DNA of 64,000 bases from JAUIAS01 sp030425395 (GCA_043553855.1 CP121336.1:1178001-1242000), one strand, 5' to 3'; positions 1 to 8,331 are shown, counted from the stretch's first letter. The notes: generated by a model from the sequence alone, not told the origin. Numbers and translations are program-made.

Positions 1-1
1 C

Positions 2-130
2 GAAGCGGAACTGACCAATCAATTGAGCCAGACCGAAGCCGAGTTGACGGCAGCCATGGAAGGCCTGCGCGACGCCCGCCACGAGACGGAAGACCTGCGC
101 TCGATGCTTGAGCAATCACGCCAAGGCTGA
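2..130 (+). CDS. C-terminal end of an unidentified coiled-coil protein (partial)
   Basis: The open frame enters from the left edge and stops with TGA at 128-130, giving the last 42 residues of a protein. The segment is rich in Glu, Leu, Gln and Ala with leucines at near-heptad spacing (for example ELTNQLSQTEAEL and EDLRSML), as expected for the end of a long alpha-helical coiled coil. It converges on moaE with only three bases between the two stop codons. No family can be named from this fragment. Confidence 0.6.
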   Translation, partial: EAELTNQLSQTEAELTAAMEGLRDARHETEDLRSMLEQSRQG

Positions 131-133
131 TCG

Positions 134-577
134 TTACCAGCGCGTCAGCGCCTCTTCGTCTTCGTCGCGCGCAGCGACCCATTGACTGCCATCGGCACCG
201 TGTTCCTTCTTCCAGAAGGGTGCCCGGCTTTTGAGATAGTCCATCAAATATTCTGCCGCTTCGAATGCATCCTTGCGATGCCGCGACGCAGTGGCCACCA
301 TCATGATCTGCTCGCCCGGACGAAGCACTCCGTATCGGTGAATTATCAACGCGTCGGCCAAGGACCAGCGCGCACAGGCCTGCTCCGCGATTTTGGTCAG
401 GGCAGCTTCGGTCATGCCGGGGTAATGCTCGATTTCCATAGTGGCCAGCCCACCGGAATCCACATCGCGCACAATGCCGGTAAAGGTAACAATTGCACCG
501 ACCTTGGCATGCCCCTGAGAAAATGCCGACGCCTCTGCCCCGAAATCAAAGGGGGCTTGCTGAACGCGGATATCCAT
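134..577 (-). CDS. moaE: Molybdopterin synthase catalytic (large) subunit MoaE
   Basis: At 147 aa this is the normal MoaE length. MoaE inserts dithiolene sulfur into cyclic pyranopterin monophosphate in molybdenum cofactor synthesis, taking the sulfur from the MoaD thiocarboxylate. The diagnostic C-terminal stretch YLKSRAPFWKKE (residues 114-125) carries the conserved lysines, and the IIHRYGVLRPGE and ASRHRKDAF motifs are present. The start lies one base after the moaD stop, so the two are co-translated from one message running from the pgsA side. Identification rests on motif recognition and on the MoaD neighbour. Confidence 0.95.
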   Translation of the reverse strand: MDIRVQQAPFDFGAEASAFSQGHAKVGAIVTFTGIVRDVDSGGLATMEIEHYPGMTEAALTKIAEQACARWSLADALIIHRYGVLRPGEQIMMVATASRHRKDAFEAAEYLMDYLKSRAPFWKKEHGADGSQWVAARDEDEEALTRW

Positions 578-578
578 C

Positions 579-824
579 TCAGCCGCCAGTCATCGGGGGG
601 AAGAAGGCAACCTCGCGCGCACCGTCCAAAGACGCGTGAAAATCCGTCAGTTGCTGATCGACGGCCACGCGCAGCGCCGTGATATCCGAAAATGCCGCCG
701 CATAACGATCTTCGCGGGCGCGCAACTCTTCAACCAGTTCAGCCACGGTTTCGGCGGATGTGTCGATTGTCTCTCTGGGGATGCCGATCCGTTCGCGCAC
801 CCATGCGAAATAGAGAACGTCCAT
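579..824 (-). CDS. moaD: Molybdopterin synthase sulfur carrier subunit MoaD
   Basis: An 81-aa ubiquitin-fold (ThiS/MoaD) protein ending in the required Gly-Gly (PPMTGG). The C-terminal glycine is adenylated by MoeB and converted to the thiocarboxylate that feeds MoaE. The N-terminal VLYFAWVRERIG matches the first beta strand and helix of MoaD. It sits two bases after the pgsA stop and one base before the moaE start, so all three are translationally coupled. Confidence 0.94.
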   Translation of the reverse strand: MDVLYFAWVRERIGIPRETIDTSAETVAELVEELRAREDRYAAAFSDITALRVAVDQQLTDFHASLDGAREVAFFPPMTGG

Positions 825-826
825 TT

Positions 827-1492
827 TCAGTGCTTCTCCCTGAGATGTGGAAGCGCCTTGCGCAGGTATTCAGCCCCCGTCACAAGCGTCAGGATCGCTG
901 CCACCCAAAGCAGCAGCAACCCGATCCAGCCCGACCATTCCATGCCGGTGAATTTCCAGCGCAGCCCCTGTAAATCCTCGATCTCGCCTAGCATGATCCC
1001 ATCGACCATTGCCTGATCCATGCCGTAGGCGGACATCCCCAGATAGTGTTCAAACAGGCCCTGAAGGAACAAGACCGAGATCGCCACCATCTGTGCCGTC
1101 GTCTTCCATTTGGCCAGCCGGGTCACCTTGAGCGTGCCTGCAGTGTCCCCCAGAAACTCACGCAAGCCGGAAACGAACACTTCGCGAAACAGGATGAACG
1201 TCGCGGGCAGGACCAACCATGGCGACATGGACGAATACCCGACAATCACCATCAGCGCGATCACTACCATTGCCTTGTCGGCAATCGGGTCCAACATCGC
1301 GCCCAACTTGGTTTCCTGTTTCCACAACCGGGCCAGATAGCCATCAAACCAATCGGTGATCGCGGCGCTTAGGAACAGGATCAGCGCCAGCCAGTCGGCA
1401 TAGGGACGAGTGAAATACAAAAACATGATCGCCACGCCCGGTGCCGCGAGCAAGCGCAAAAGCGTCAAAATATTCGGCAGGGTCCAGATCAT
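827..1492 (-). CDS. pgsA: CDP-diacylglycerol--glycerol-3-phosphate 3-phosphatidyltransferase
   Basis: This 221-aa integral membrane enzyme makes phosphatidylglycerol phosphate, the committed step to phosphatidylglycerol and cardiolipin. The CDP-alcohol phosphotransferase signature D-x2-D-G-x2-A-R-x8-G-x3-D-x3-D is complete: D47, D50, G51, A54, R55, G64, D68 and D72. Several hydrophobic segments span the rest, including one at the extreme C-terminal third before a charged tail. It follows uvrC by 53 bases and is directly followed by moaD and moaE. The uvrC-pgsA-moaD-moaE order is, to my knowledge, common in Rhodobacterales. Confidence 0.94.
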   Translation of the reverse strand: MIWTLPNILTLLRLLAAPGVAIMFLYFTRPYADWLALILFLSAAITDWFDGYLARLWKQETKLGAMLDPIADKAMVVIALMVIVGYSSMSPWLVLPATFILFREVFVSGLREFLGDTAGTLKVTRLAKWKTTAQMVAISVLFLQGLFEHYLGMSAYGMDQAMVDGIMLGEIEDLQGLRWKFTGMEWSGWIGLLLLWVAAILTLVTGAEYLRKALPHLREKH

Positions 1493-1545
1493 GGGCCTGT
1501 CATATCCTGTGCCGGGGCCATGGGAAAGACCTTGCAGAACACTGA

Positions 1546-3423
1546 CTATCCCCTGTCATGAAAGAAATCATAAATCTTTTCTGCCAATGTCTCTGAGACA
1601 CCCTCAACCGCCTTGAGATCGGCAAGATTGGCGCGGCTCACGGCCTTAGCCGATCCGAAATGCGCCAACAGCGCACGCTTGCGCGCGGCCCCGACACCGG
1701 GCACATCGTCCAGCGGGTTGGCGCTGACCGCCTTGGCCCGCTTGGCGCGATGGGTCCCGATGGCAAATCGGTGCGCTTCGTCGCGCAGACGCTGCACGAA
1801 ATAAAGAACCGGATCGTTGTGACGCAGGGCAAAGGCGTTCTGGCCCACGCGATGGAATTCTTCCTTGCCCGCGTCCCTGTCGATGCCTTTGGCCACGCCG
1901 ACCATGGCAATGTCTTCGACCCCGTATTCCGCCATGATGCCCGCTACCGCTGACACCTGACCCGCCCCGCCATCAATCAGCAACAGATCGGGCCATAGCC
2001 CCTTATCGCGATCCGGGTCTTCTTTCAGCAGACGCTTGAACCGTCGGCCAAGCACTTCTTTCATCATTCCGAAGTCATCACCGGCAGTGATTTCGTCACC
2101 GCGAATATTGAACTTGCGGTATTGGTTCTTGAGGAAACCATCGGTCCCGGCGACGATCATGGCGCCCACCGCATGGGCCCCCTGGATATGCGAGTTGTCA
2201 TAGACCTCGATACGCTTGGGCGGCGCGTCCAGACCAAAGGCATCAGCAAGCCCCCGCAGCAACCGGGCCTGAGTGGCGGTTTCCGACATCTTGCGAGCAA
2301 GACTTTCGCGGGCATTGCGCATGGCGGCGTCGATCAATTCTGCCTTTTCACCTTTTTGCGGCACAAGCACTTCGACTTTGCGACCACGCTTCTGGGTCAA
2401 GGCCTCTTGCAAAAGATCGGCATCCTCCACCGGATGCGACAACAGCAATTGGCGGGGCGGCTCCTTGCCGTCGTAAAACTGCACGAGAAACGCCTGCAGG
2501 ATTTCCGGCGCGTCGATATCGGCGATGATACGCGGATAGTAATCGTGGTTACCCCAGTTCTGCCCGGCCCGGATGAAAAAGACCTGAACGCAGGCCTGAC
2601 CGTTTTCGACATGCAGCGCGACGATGTCAGCTTCTGCAACCGTGCGCGGGTTGATCCCTTGCGACGTCTGAACTTGCGTCAAGGCACGGATGCGGTCGCG
2701 CAGAGCAGCGGCGCGTTCAAATTCCATCGCGTCCGAGGCCACCTGCATTTCGCGGGCCAGATCCTCTTGTATCCGGGTGGACCGGCCGCTGAGGAACTGT
2801 TCTGCATCGGCCACGCTCGCGGCATAGTCCTTGGCCGAAATATGGCCCACACAGGGGGCCGAACACCGCTTGATCTGATAGAGCAAACAGGGGCGCGTGC
2901 GGCTTTCGAAAACCGAATCCGTGCAATTGCGAAGCTGGAAAACGCGCTGCAGTTGGTTCAGCGTCCGATTGACGGCACCGGCACTGGCGAAAGGCCCGAA
3001 ATAGGTGCCTTTGGCCTTCTTGGCCCCGCGATGCTTGCGGATCTGGGGAAAGGCATGATCCTTGGCAACAAGGATATTGGGAAAGCTTTTGTCGTCGCGC
3101 AGCAGAACGTTGTATTTCGGCTTGAGCTGCTTGATCAGGTTCTGTTCCAGCAACAACGCTTCGGTTTCCGTCCGCGTGGTTAGAAACATCATGGACGCGG
3201 TTTCGCGGATCATTCGCGCGATGCGCGCGCTGTGCCCGGACGGGCGCGCATAATTCGACACACGCGCCCTCAGGTTGCGCGCCTTGCCAACATAAAGAAC
3301 CCGCGCCTGCGCATCCAGCATCCGGTACACCCCGGGCGAAGCATCCAGCGTCTTGAGATACGCGTGGATCAGCTCGTGTCCAGTTTGTTCGGGCGGGGTT
3401 TCAGGCGCGTCTGTGTCAGTCAT
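1546..3423 (-). CDS. uvrC: Excinuclease ABC subunit C (UvrC)
   Basis: UvrC makes the dual incisions in nucleotide excision repair after damage recognition by UvrAB. With the ATG at 3423 it is 625 aa, the normal length. The N-terminal GIY-YIG nuclease domain (GVY and YVG around residues 31-46), a UVR helical hairpin (DAMEFERAAALRDRIRAL), the RNase H-like UvrC domain (IEVYDNSHIQG) and a C-terminal helix-hairpin-helix pair (DDVPGVGAARK, VEGVSETLAEKI) are all recognisable in order. An in-frame start 42 bases upstream (3465) is possible, but the 14 extra residues look non-conserved, so MTDTDAPE is preferred. The gene heads the pgsA-moaD-moaE group. Confidence 0.96.
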   Translation of the reverse strand: MTDTDAPETPPEQTGHELIHAYLKTLDASPGVYRMLDAQARVLYVGKARNLRARVSNYARPSGHSARIARMIRETASMMFLTTRTETEALLLEQNLIKQLKPKYNVLLRDDKSFPNILVAKDHAFPQIRKHRGAKKAKGTYFGPFASAGAVNRTLNQLQRVFQLRNCTDSVFESRTRPCLLYQIKRCSAPCVGHISAKDYAASVADAEQFLSGRSTRIQEDLAREMQVASDAMEFERAAALRDRIRALTQVQTSQGINPRTVAEADIVALHVENGQACVQVFFIRAGQNWGNHDYYPRIIADIDAPEILQAFLVQFYDGKEPPRQLLLSHPVEDADLLQEALTQKRGRKVEVLVPQKGEKAELIDAAMRNARESLARKMSETATQARLLRGLADAFGLDAPPKRIEVYDNSHIQGAHAVGAMIVAGTDGFLKNQYRKFNIRGDEITAGDDFGMMKEVLGRRFKRLLKEDPDRDKGLWPDLLLIDGGAGQVSAVAGIMAEYGVEDIAMVGVAKGIDRDAGKEEFHRVGQNAFALRHNDPVLYFVQRLRDEAHRFAIGTHRAKRAKAVSANPLDDVPGVGAARKRALLAHFGSAKAVSRANLADLKAVEGVSETLAEKIYDFFHDRG

Positions 3424-3712
3424 GGACAAGAGATATGATTCTGGCGTGGCGGCTGCAATCTTCACGAGGCCGGATCAAGAGAAAACCTGTCCACGGAACT
3501 TGTGGATAAGTCTGCGCATATCTTTAGGCCAACATGAATTTTCCATTGAATTTAGCCCACTTCGCGTGATTGCACAAAAAATAGGCAAAATGTTAAGTGT
3601 TTGAAATAAGGAGATATTTTTATATCCTTATGACAAGCCGTTGAAAAACATGGGCTTTTTGTAACACTTTGGTAACGAAGATGAATGCCGTGCACAACTT
3701 TTCCGAAAGGTC
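3424..3712 (-). promoter_or_regulatory. AT-rich upstream region of uvrC with an inverted repeat and one DnaA-box-like 9-mer
   Basis: This is the only long AT-rich stretch in the housekeeping block and separates the 3' end of the upstream SDR from uvrC on the same strand. It holds an inverted repeat (ATAAGGA..TATAT around 3605-3631, two-base bulge) that on the minus strand is followed by TTT and may end the SDR transcript. It also holds a perfect TTATCCACA 9-mer on the minus strand at 3501-3509. The uvrC promoter must lie here, but I cannot place -35 and -10 boxes with confidence. Confidence 0.4.
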
Positions 3713-4492
3713 CTATTCCACCCCCAGAACATCAGGGGTTTCCCAAGCAAGATGCTGGCCCCCATCAATGCACAGCAACTGGCCGGTAACCGACGGTGCA
3801 TCAAGAAAATATCCCAAAGCAGCGGTAATATCAGCGGTATCCGCGCCGCGTTGCAGGGTGGTTGCCTGACGTTGTTTCGCAAATTGTTCAGCCGTCTGCT
3901 TTGCCCCCTGAAGCGTCGGGCCAGGCCCGATCGCATTGACCCGGATCGCGGGGGCCAATGCTTGGGCCGATGTCTGCGTCAGCGCCCAAAGGCCCGCCTT
4001 GGCCAGAGTGTATGTCATGAACTCGGGCGTCAGCTTGCGCACACGCTGGTCGATCATGTTGACGACCAGACCTGCCGCCAACGGCTCTCCTGCGTCACAA
4101 CGCAACGGTTCAAGCCCCTGCAGCGCCATCGCCTGTGTCAGGATGAACGGCGCGCGAAGATTGCTTTGGAAGTGCCGGTCCCAGTTTTGCCATGTCGCTG
4201 AGTGGATCGTGTCGTATTCAAAGATTGACGCATTGTTGACGAGACACGTCAACGGACCGCCAAGCGCATCACTGGCACTGGCAAACAGGGCCTCTGTCTG
4301 ATCATCGTCCAGCAGGTCCGCCTGAAGGGCACATGCCTGCCGCCCCATAGCGCGAATTTCATCAACCACCTCATGCGCGTCCTGCGCCGAATTTGCGTAA
4401 TGCACGGCCACGTCATGACCCCTGCGCGCCAGATAAAGCGCCATAGCGCGGCCAAGCCTCTTGCCCGCCCCGGTTACTAGACTGCGTGCCAT
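3713..4492 (-). CDS. Pteridine reductase-like short-chain dehydrogenase (FolM/PTR1 type)
   Basis: With the ATG at 4492 this is a 259-aa Rossmann-fold SDR. The cofactor motif is TGAGKRLG (residues 7-14), the TGxxxRxG form seen in PTR1/FolM rather than the usual TGxxxGxG. The catalytic position normally held by Ser is Asp148 (NMIDQ), 13 residues before Tyr161, with Lys165 completing YxxxK. PTR1 uses the same Asp-Tyr-Lys arrangement, and the NNAS motif (86-89) also matches. I infer reduction of a dihydropterin or biopterin with NADPH. A 150-base longer open frame upstream has non-conserved sequence and is not used. The gene lies 23 bases downstream of the antiporter gene. Confidence 0.82.
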   Translation of the reverse strand: MARSLVTGAGKRLGRAMALYLARRGHDVAVHYANSAQDAHEVVDEIRAMGRQACALQADLLDDDQTEALFASASDALGGPLTCLVNNASIFEYDTIHSATWQNWDRHFQSNLRAPFILTQAMALQGLEPLRCDAGEPLAAGLVVNMIDQRVRKLTPEFMTYTLAKAGLWALTQTSAQALAPAIRVNAIGPGPTLQGAKQTAEQFAKQRQATTLQRGADTADITAALGYFLDAPSVTGQLLCIDGGQHLAWETPDVLGVE

Positions 4493-4515
4493 GATTTTTC
4501 CTGTTGTGCGATCTG

Positions 4516-5481
4516 TCAGGTCAGTATCGCTGCAACATAGGCCACATATGCCAAGGTCAAGCCAACACCGACCGAACGGGTAATATCCAACTTGAAAAAT
4601 ACAAAAGGGGCCAACAGTATTGATGCGCCCAGCATGACCCACAGGTCGAATGTCAGAAACTGGGGATCAACCGGGATTTCGCCCACGAACGTCGCAATAC
4701 CGATAATGGCCAACAGGTTGAACATATTGGACCCTATGACATTACCCAGTGCCACATCCGCCTGTCGGCGCAGAGCAGCCATAACAGTGGTGGCCAATTC
4801 CGGGAGAGACGTGCCCACGGCAACCAGCGTCAACCCGATCACCGTATCGCTGATCCCATAGGTCCGGGCGATGATCGTGGCATTGTCGACAAGGACGCTA
4901 GCCCCCAGCGGCAAACCAACGAGACCAAGACCAAGGAACAGGAAGATCCGCCAATAGGGCATATCCGGGTCTGCCTCTTCGAGGCCATCGAGATCATCTT
5001 CTTCGGGCGCAATACCGTTGGCTTCGCGGCGGTGGTCCCGTGCATCGCGGAAAGCATCCATCAGGATATAGCCCAAAACCGCCAGCAAAATCACACCGCT
5101 GGTCACTGTAAATGTGCCGCGGAAGGCCAGCCCGATAAACAGAACCGACGCCAGTATCATGAAAACGTAGGTTTTGCGCGAATTACACAGGCTGGTGTGC
5201 ATCGGCGCGAGCAGCGCCGGGATACCCAGAACAAGAAGGATATTGGCGGTATTCGAACCCACCACGTTGCCCAGCGCGATCCCCGGCGCATCGTCAAGAA
5301 TGGCGCTGATCGCAATCAGAAGCTCAGGGGCCGAGGTGCCGAAAGCCACGATTGTCAGACTTACGATCAAGGCCGGCACGCCGATCCTCAGGCTCAGGTT
5401 CACCGCACCACGGACCAGCGCATCACCTGCCAGAAGCAGGATCACCAAGCCCAGCGCGGACAAAAGCCACGGCACCAACAT
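4516..5481 (-). CDS. Calcium/sodium antiporter, CaCA family (YrbG-like)
   Basis: A 321-aa inner-membrane exchanger with two inverted alpha repeats. Alpha-1 has GTSAPE (residues 48-53) and GNVVGSN (71-77); alpha-2 has VGTSLPELATT and GNVIGSNMFN. These are the ion-binding hallmarks of CaCA proteins. An acidic loop (EEDDLDGLEE) lies between the halves. The start at 5481 is chosen because its A is shared with the TGA of the upstream small gene (TGATG) and GGAG sits six to seven bases before it. An in-frame start 63 bases upstream would add a poorly conserved head. It exports Ca2+ in exchange for Na+ by family analogy. Confidence 0.9.
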   Translation of the reverse strand: MLVPWLLSALGLVILLLAGDALVRGAVNLSLRIGVPALIVSLTIVAFGTSAPELLIAISAILDDAPGIALGNVVGSNTANILLVLGIPALLAPMHTSLCNSRKTYVFMILASVLFIGLAFRGTFTVTSGVILLAVLGYILMDAFRDARDHRREANGIAPEEDDLDGLEEADPDMPYWRIFLFLGLGLVGLPLGASVLVDNATIIARTYGISDTVIGLTLVAVGTSLPELATTVMAALRRQADVALGNVIGSNMFNLLAIIGIATFVGEIPVDPQFLTFDLWVMLGASILLAPFVFFKLDITRSVGVGLTLAYVAYVAAILT

Positions 5482-5645
5482 CAGCGTTTCTCCGAACAGG
5501 TGCATGGGCCTTTTCCGATCCGGTAGCGCCCGCACTTGGTGCATTTCGCCGAAGCCACGCGGGGCATCCCCGGCATCCGCAATTTGCCGAACATGGCAAG
5601 AACCGCGATGAAGATCAGGAATAAGGTTACGATCTTGATAATCAC
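5481..5645 (-). CDS. 54-residue membrane protein with a CxxC...CxC zinc-ribbon-like tail
   Basis: A GTG start at 5645, two bases after the stop of the S49 peptidase gene, gives a 54-aa protein. It has one hydrophobic helix (residues 2-19), a basic Pro/Gly linker and a tail with Cys35, Cys38, Cys48 and Cys50 (KCTKCGRY...PCTCSEKR). The cysteine spacing suggests metal binding on the cytoplasmic face. Its TGA overlaps the ATG of the antiporter gene, so translation is coupled. No function is known to me. An upstream ATG at 5666 would overlap the peptidase gene. Confidence 0.65.
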   Translation of the reverse strand: MIIKIVTLFLIFIAVLAMFGKLRMPGMPRVASAKCTKCGRYRIGKGPCTCSEKR

Positions 5646-5646
5646 G

Positions 5647-6444
5647 TCACAGGCCAAACTGCGCAAAGGCCGCGCGCTCTTCGATGGTTGATACCGCGTC
5701 GCCGATCATCGCCGATGTGAACCGGCGCAGGAACGGTTTACGAAGCCCGTAGCGCCGAAAGCGCACCTTGTCCCCGTAACGCTCCTTCATGTTCGGGCCC
5801 AAATGCCCGATGCTGTCGATCAACCCAAGTTCGCGCGCTTGCTGGCCCAGCCAGACCTCACCGGTAAAAAGATCGCTATCCGGGTCAATCTTGCCCTGTC
5901 GCCTGTCGCGGACATAGGTGATGAAATTCGTATGTATCCCCTCAAGCAATCCCTTGAGGCGCGCCACGTCTTCCGGGTTCTCGGGCCTGAACGGATCCAT
6001 CATGGACTTGGACTTGCCCGCCGTGTGCACCCGTCGCTCTATCCCCTGCCGGGCAAGGAACTCATGGACACCAAACCCTGCGGAAATAACGCCGATCGAC
6101 CCCACGACAGAACTTTCGTCAGCAAAGATTTCGTCCGCGGCCGCGGCGATCCAATACCCACCCGAGGCCGCAACGTCTTCGACAAAGGCGATCACCGGAA
6201 CGCCTGTTTCCTTGGAAAGCCTCCGGATGCGCGCGCCAATCAACGACGATTGCACCGGAGATCCCCCCGGCGAGTTGACCTCAAGAGCGACCGCACGAGG
6301 TTTGCCCTTCTTGAAGGCGCGCTCCAGAACCGGTGCCAGATCCGCATCGTTCAACGATCCGGGACCGGCCATACCGATTGCACCCGACAAGCGAACGACG
6401 GACACGGTGGGGTGGGATTTCACAAAGGGGAGCCAATTACGCAT
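5647..6444 (-). CDS. S49 family serine peptidase (SohB/SppA type)
   Basis: A 265-aa single-domain S49 peptidase. The nucleophile is Ser94 in VAASGGYW, and the general base is predicted as Lys146 in AGKSKSMMDP, 52 residues later; this is the Ser-Lys spacing I recall for Bacillus SppA. The oxyanion-forming VNSPGGSP motif (56-63) is present. Such enzymes degrade signal peptides or membrane-derived peptides. No signal peptide or clear transmembrane helix is evident at this N-terminus. It is followed immediately by the 54-aa membrane/cysteine protein and the antiporter, probably as one transcript. Confidence 0.88.
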   Translation of the reverse strand: MRNWLPFVKSHPTVSVVRLSGAIGMAGPGSLNDADLAPVLERAFKKGKPRAVALEVNSPGGSPVQSSLIGARIRRLSKETGVPVIAFVEDVAASGGYWIAAAADEIFADESSVVGSIGVISAGFGVHEFLARQGIERRVHTAGKSKSMMDPFRPENPEDVARLKGLLEGIHTNFITYVRDRRQGKIDPDSDLFTGEVWLGQQARELGLIDSIGHLGPNMKERYGDKVRFRRYGLRKPFLRRFTSAMIGDAVSTIEERAAFAQFGL

Positions 6445-6539
6445 GAAGCGTCATGTAGAATGCGCAACCCTTTGAAACAAGGCGTCGCGGTTGATCGCGC
6501 CAAAACAATGCAAAAATGCCCAACGCGCGAAGTGCCGCT

Positions 6540-6554
6540 TTGCGCATTGCGCAA
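6540..6554. promoter_or_regulatory. Perfect 15-bp palindrome in the MarR/S49-peptidase intergenic region
   Basis: TTGCGCATTGCGCAA has 7-base arms around one central base. It sits between the divergent S49 peptidase (start 6444) and MarR (start 6649) genes. A nearby TGCGCAA half-like copy lies around 6461-6467. Palindromes of this size are typical MarR operators, so it may be the autoregulatory site; that is inference. Confidence 0.45.
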
Positions 6555-6580
6555 CTGTGTCCGGCCTGTAATCGCAAAAA

Positions 6581-6610
6581 TATTGCGCTTGCCATATATT
6601 GCACTTGCCA
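6581..6610 (+). repeat. Tandem direct repeat TATTGCRCTTGCCA, 16-bp period
   Basis: Two 14-base copies at 6581-6594 and 6597-6610 differ at one position (G versus A) and are spaced 16 bases start to start. They lie 39-68 bases before the TTG start of the MarR gene. Direct repeats at roughly one and a half helical turns next to a palindrome look like a composite regulator-binding region for the MarR/TRAP promoter. Confidence 0.5.
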
Positions 6611-6648
6611 CCTATTGTTTTCCCTAACGTAAAGATTCGGAGGCAGGC

Positions 6649-7152
6649 TTGGATTTACACGGACCTCTACTTTCTCAGAAGGCCGTCGATGATTTCATCA
6701 TCATTCGCGCGACCAGGCTGGTCAGCAACGTCCAACGAGCTTTGGTCAGAAACGTGTTGCGTGCCGAAGACATGCCCGTTCTGGAGTGGCGGCTTTTGTT
6801 TTCCATCGCCCGGTTTGGCAGTTGTCATCTCGCCTTTATCACCCAACGCACATCAATCGACCCGGCCCATGGCAGCAGGGCAGCGTCTGCGCTTGAAAAA
6901 AAGGGAATGATTGTTCGCAGCGACGACAATGAAAACCGTCGGCGCAAACTGTTGTCACTGACGCCGCTTGGAATTGAGACGTTCGAACGCATCTGGCCGC
7001 AAGCCCAGGAAAATGTCAGCCGGATCACCGGCGGGCTTGGTCCCAAAGACTTCGAGGACCTGAAACGTTTACTTGATATGGCCAACGCAGCCGCGCAGGC
7101 TGAAACGACAACAACACCGCAAGATACCTCAGGTAAGGAACACGCCGCCTGA
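6649..7152 (+). CDS. MarR family transcriptional regulator
   Basis: A 167-aa winged-helix regulator. The recognition and wing region is visible as GSRAASALEKKGMIVRSDDNENRRRK in outline (about residues 76-105), where the DxENRRRK wing is characteristic of MarR. The start is TTG at 6649, supported by GGAGG at 6639-6643 with a five-base spacer; no ATG gives a fuller domain. It lies just upstream of a TAXI-TRAP transporter on the same strand, separated by about 110 bases, and probably senses that transporter's substrate or a metabolite of it. A palindrome and a direct repeat precede the gene. Confidence 0.9.
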   Translation: MDLHGPLLSQKAVDDFIIIRATRLVSNVQRALVRNVLRAEDMPVLEWRLLFSIARFGSCHLAFITQRTSIDPAHGSRAASALEKKGMIVRSDDNENRRRKLLSLTPLGIETFERIWPQAQENVSRITGGLGPKDFEDLKRLLDMANAAAQAETTTTPQDTSGKEHAA

Positions 7153-7264
7153 CACCGACGACACACTAAGAAAACAAGGCTCACTTGCCTGTAAAGACGG
7201 CGCACCAAGAACGCCGGGCAGGCCAACAATAACAAATACCCAAATCTCAACCAGGGAGGACGAG

Positions 7265-8311
7265 ATGAAACCAACCCAGATAATGGCGGCCATTGCCGCT
7301 GCTACGACCTTTGCCACGGGTGCATTTGCCCAGGCAAACCTTACAGCGGAAACCGCAAGCCCCGGTGGCGCGACCCATCTGTCGACTGCGCACCTCACAG
7401 AAATCGGTGGCACCTCGGGCATTGCCAACATCCAGCTTGCAGAAGGTCAGACCTTGACCAATTCCCTGCAAAACGTCGCTGAAGGCAAGACCGACATCGC
7501 GGCAACCCCACACATCTTGCCATTTCTCATGAGCCGGGGCGTCGGTCCCTACGGGTCACTTGGCAAGGAAAAAGGGGCTGAACTGGCCGCGAACCTGCGG
7601 GCGATCAATCCATTCACTTTGGGCATTTTCTTTCTCTACGCCTATGACGCCAAAGGTATTGGCGGCTGGGAGGATCTGGAAGGGCGCAAAATCTATAACG
7701 GTCCACCACGTGGCGGTGCCCTGACCAATGCCCGCACGATGATCCAGATCATCACCGGATTGAAAGACGGTGACGGCTATGAAGGCATTCAGGTCAACTG
7801 GGGGCAAGGCGCCACCATGGTCACAAGCGGTGAACCTGACGCGATCGTTTTGCCGGAACTGTTCCCCGGTAGCCGCCTCAGCACGGTCGCCTCGGCAGGG
7901 AACATGACCGGTTGGTCCATGCCCATCGCCGCCTTTGAAAGCGAAGCCATGCAGAAATACATGGTCGCACCGGGCAGCGCACCGGTGACCATGCCTCTTG
8001 CGGAACTTCAGGAAACCATGGGCGATGAATGGACTTTCGTGTCAGAAGACGACACCTTCCGCGCCTTTGCCACGATTGGTGGAAACGTTGTCCACAAGGA
8101 TATGGATGATACGTTGGTCTATGATCTGGTAACGGCCTACATCGGGTCGATGGATGCTCTCAAGGCAAAGGCCCCCTACGGCAAAACCGTGAATTTTGAC
8201 AACCCGATGCTGGGCATGTGCGGTGCCAACCCGATCAAGTATCACCCGGCTGCAGCACGCGCATGGCGCGAAGCCGGGTATACGCTCGACGACTGTGCCG
8301 TCGCGAACTGA
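7265..8311 (+). CDS. TAXI-family TRAP transporter solute-binding protein
   Basis: A 348-aa periplasmic binding protein. A Sec signal peptide (MKPTQIMAAIAAATTFATGAFAQ, cleaved after Ala-Phe-Ala-Gln or nearby) precedes the mature domain. The order SBP then fused permease is the TAXI arrangement. GGAGGA lies four to eight bases before the ATG at 7265; a longer upstream in-frame reading overlaps the MarR gene and lacks a signal peptide. The ligand is unknown; described TAXI proteins bind glutamate/glutamine or other organic acids. It is transcribed with the permease 76 bases downstream, across a strong hairpin. Confidence 0.88.
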   Translation: MKPTQIMAAIAAATTFATGAFAQANLTAETASPGGATHLSTAHLTEIGGTSGIANIQLAEGQTLTNSLQNVAEGKTDIAATPHILPFLMSRGVGPYGSLGKEKGAELAANLRAINPFTLGIFFLYAYDAKGIGGWEDLEGRKIYNGPPRGGALTNARTMIQIITGLKDGDGYEGIQVNWGQGATMVTSGEPDAIVLPELFPGSRLSTVASAGNMTGWSMPIAAFESEAMQKYMVAPGSAPVTMPLAELQETMGDEWTFVSEDDTFRAFATIGGNVVHKDMDDTLVYDLVTAYIGSMDALKAKAPYGKTVNFDNPMLGMCGANPIKYHPAAARAWREAGYTLDDCAVAN

Positions 8312-8331
8312 ACCTGAGTAAAACCAACACC

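Noticed and set aside
3501..3509. Perfect DnaA-box 9-mer (TTATCCACA, minus strand) in an AT-rich gap, as a sign of oriC
   Set aside because: Only one box is convincing, no cluster of boxes and no origin-flanking genes are present; a 9-mer can occur by chance.
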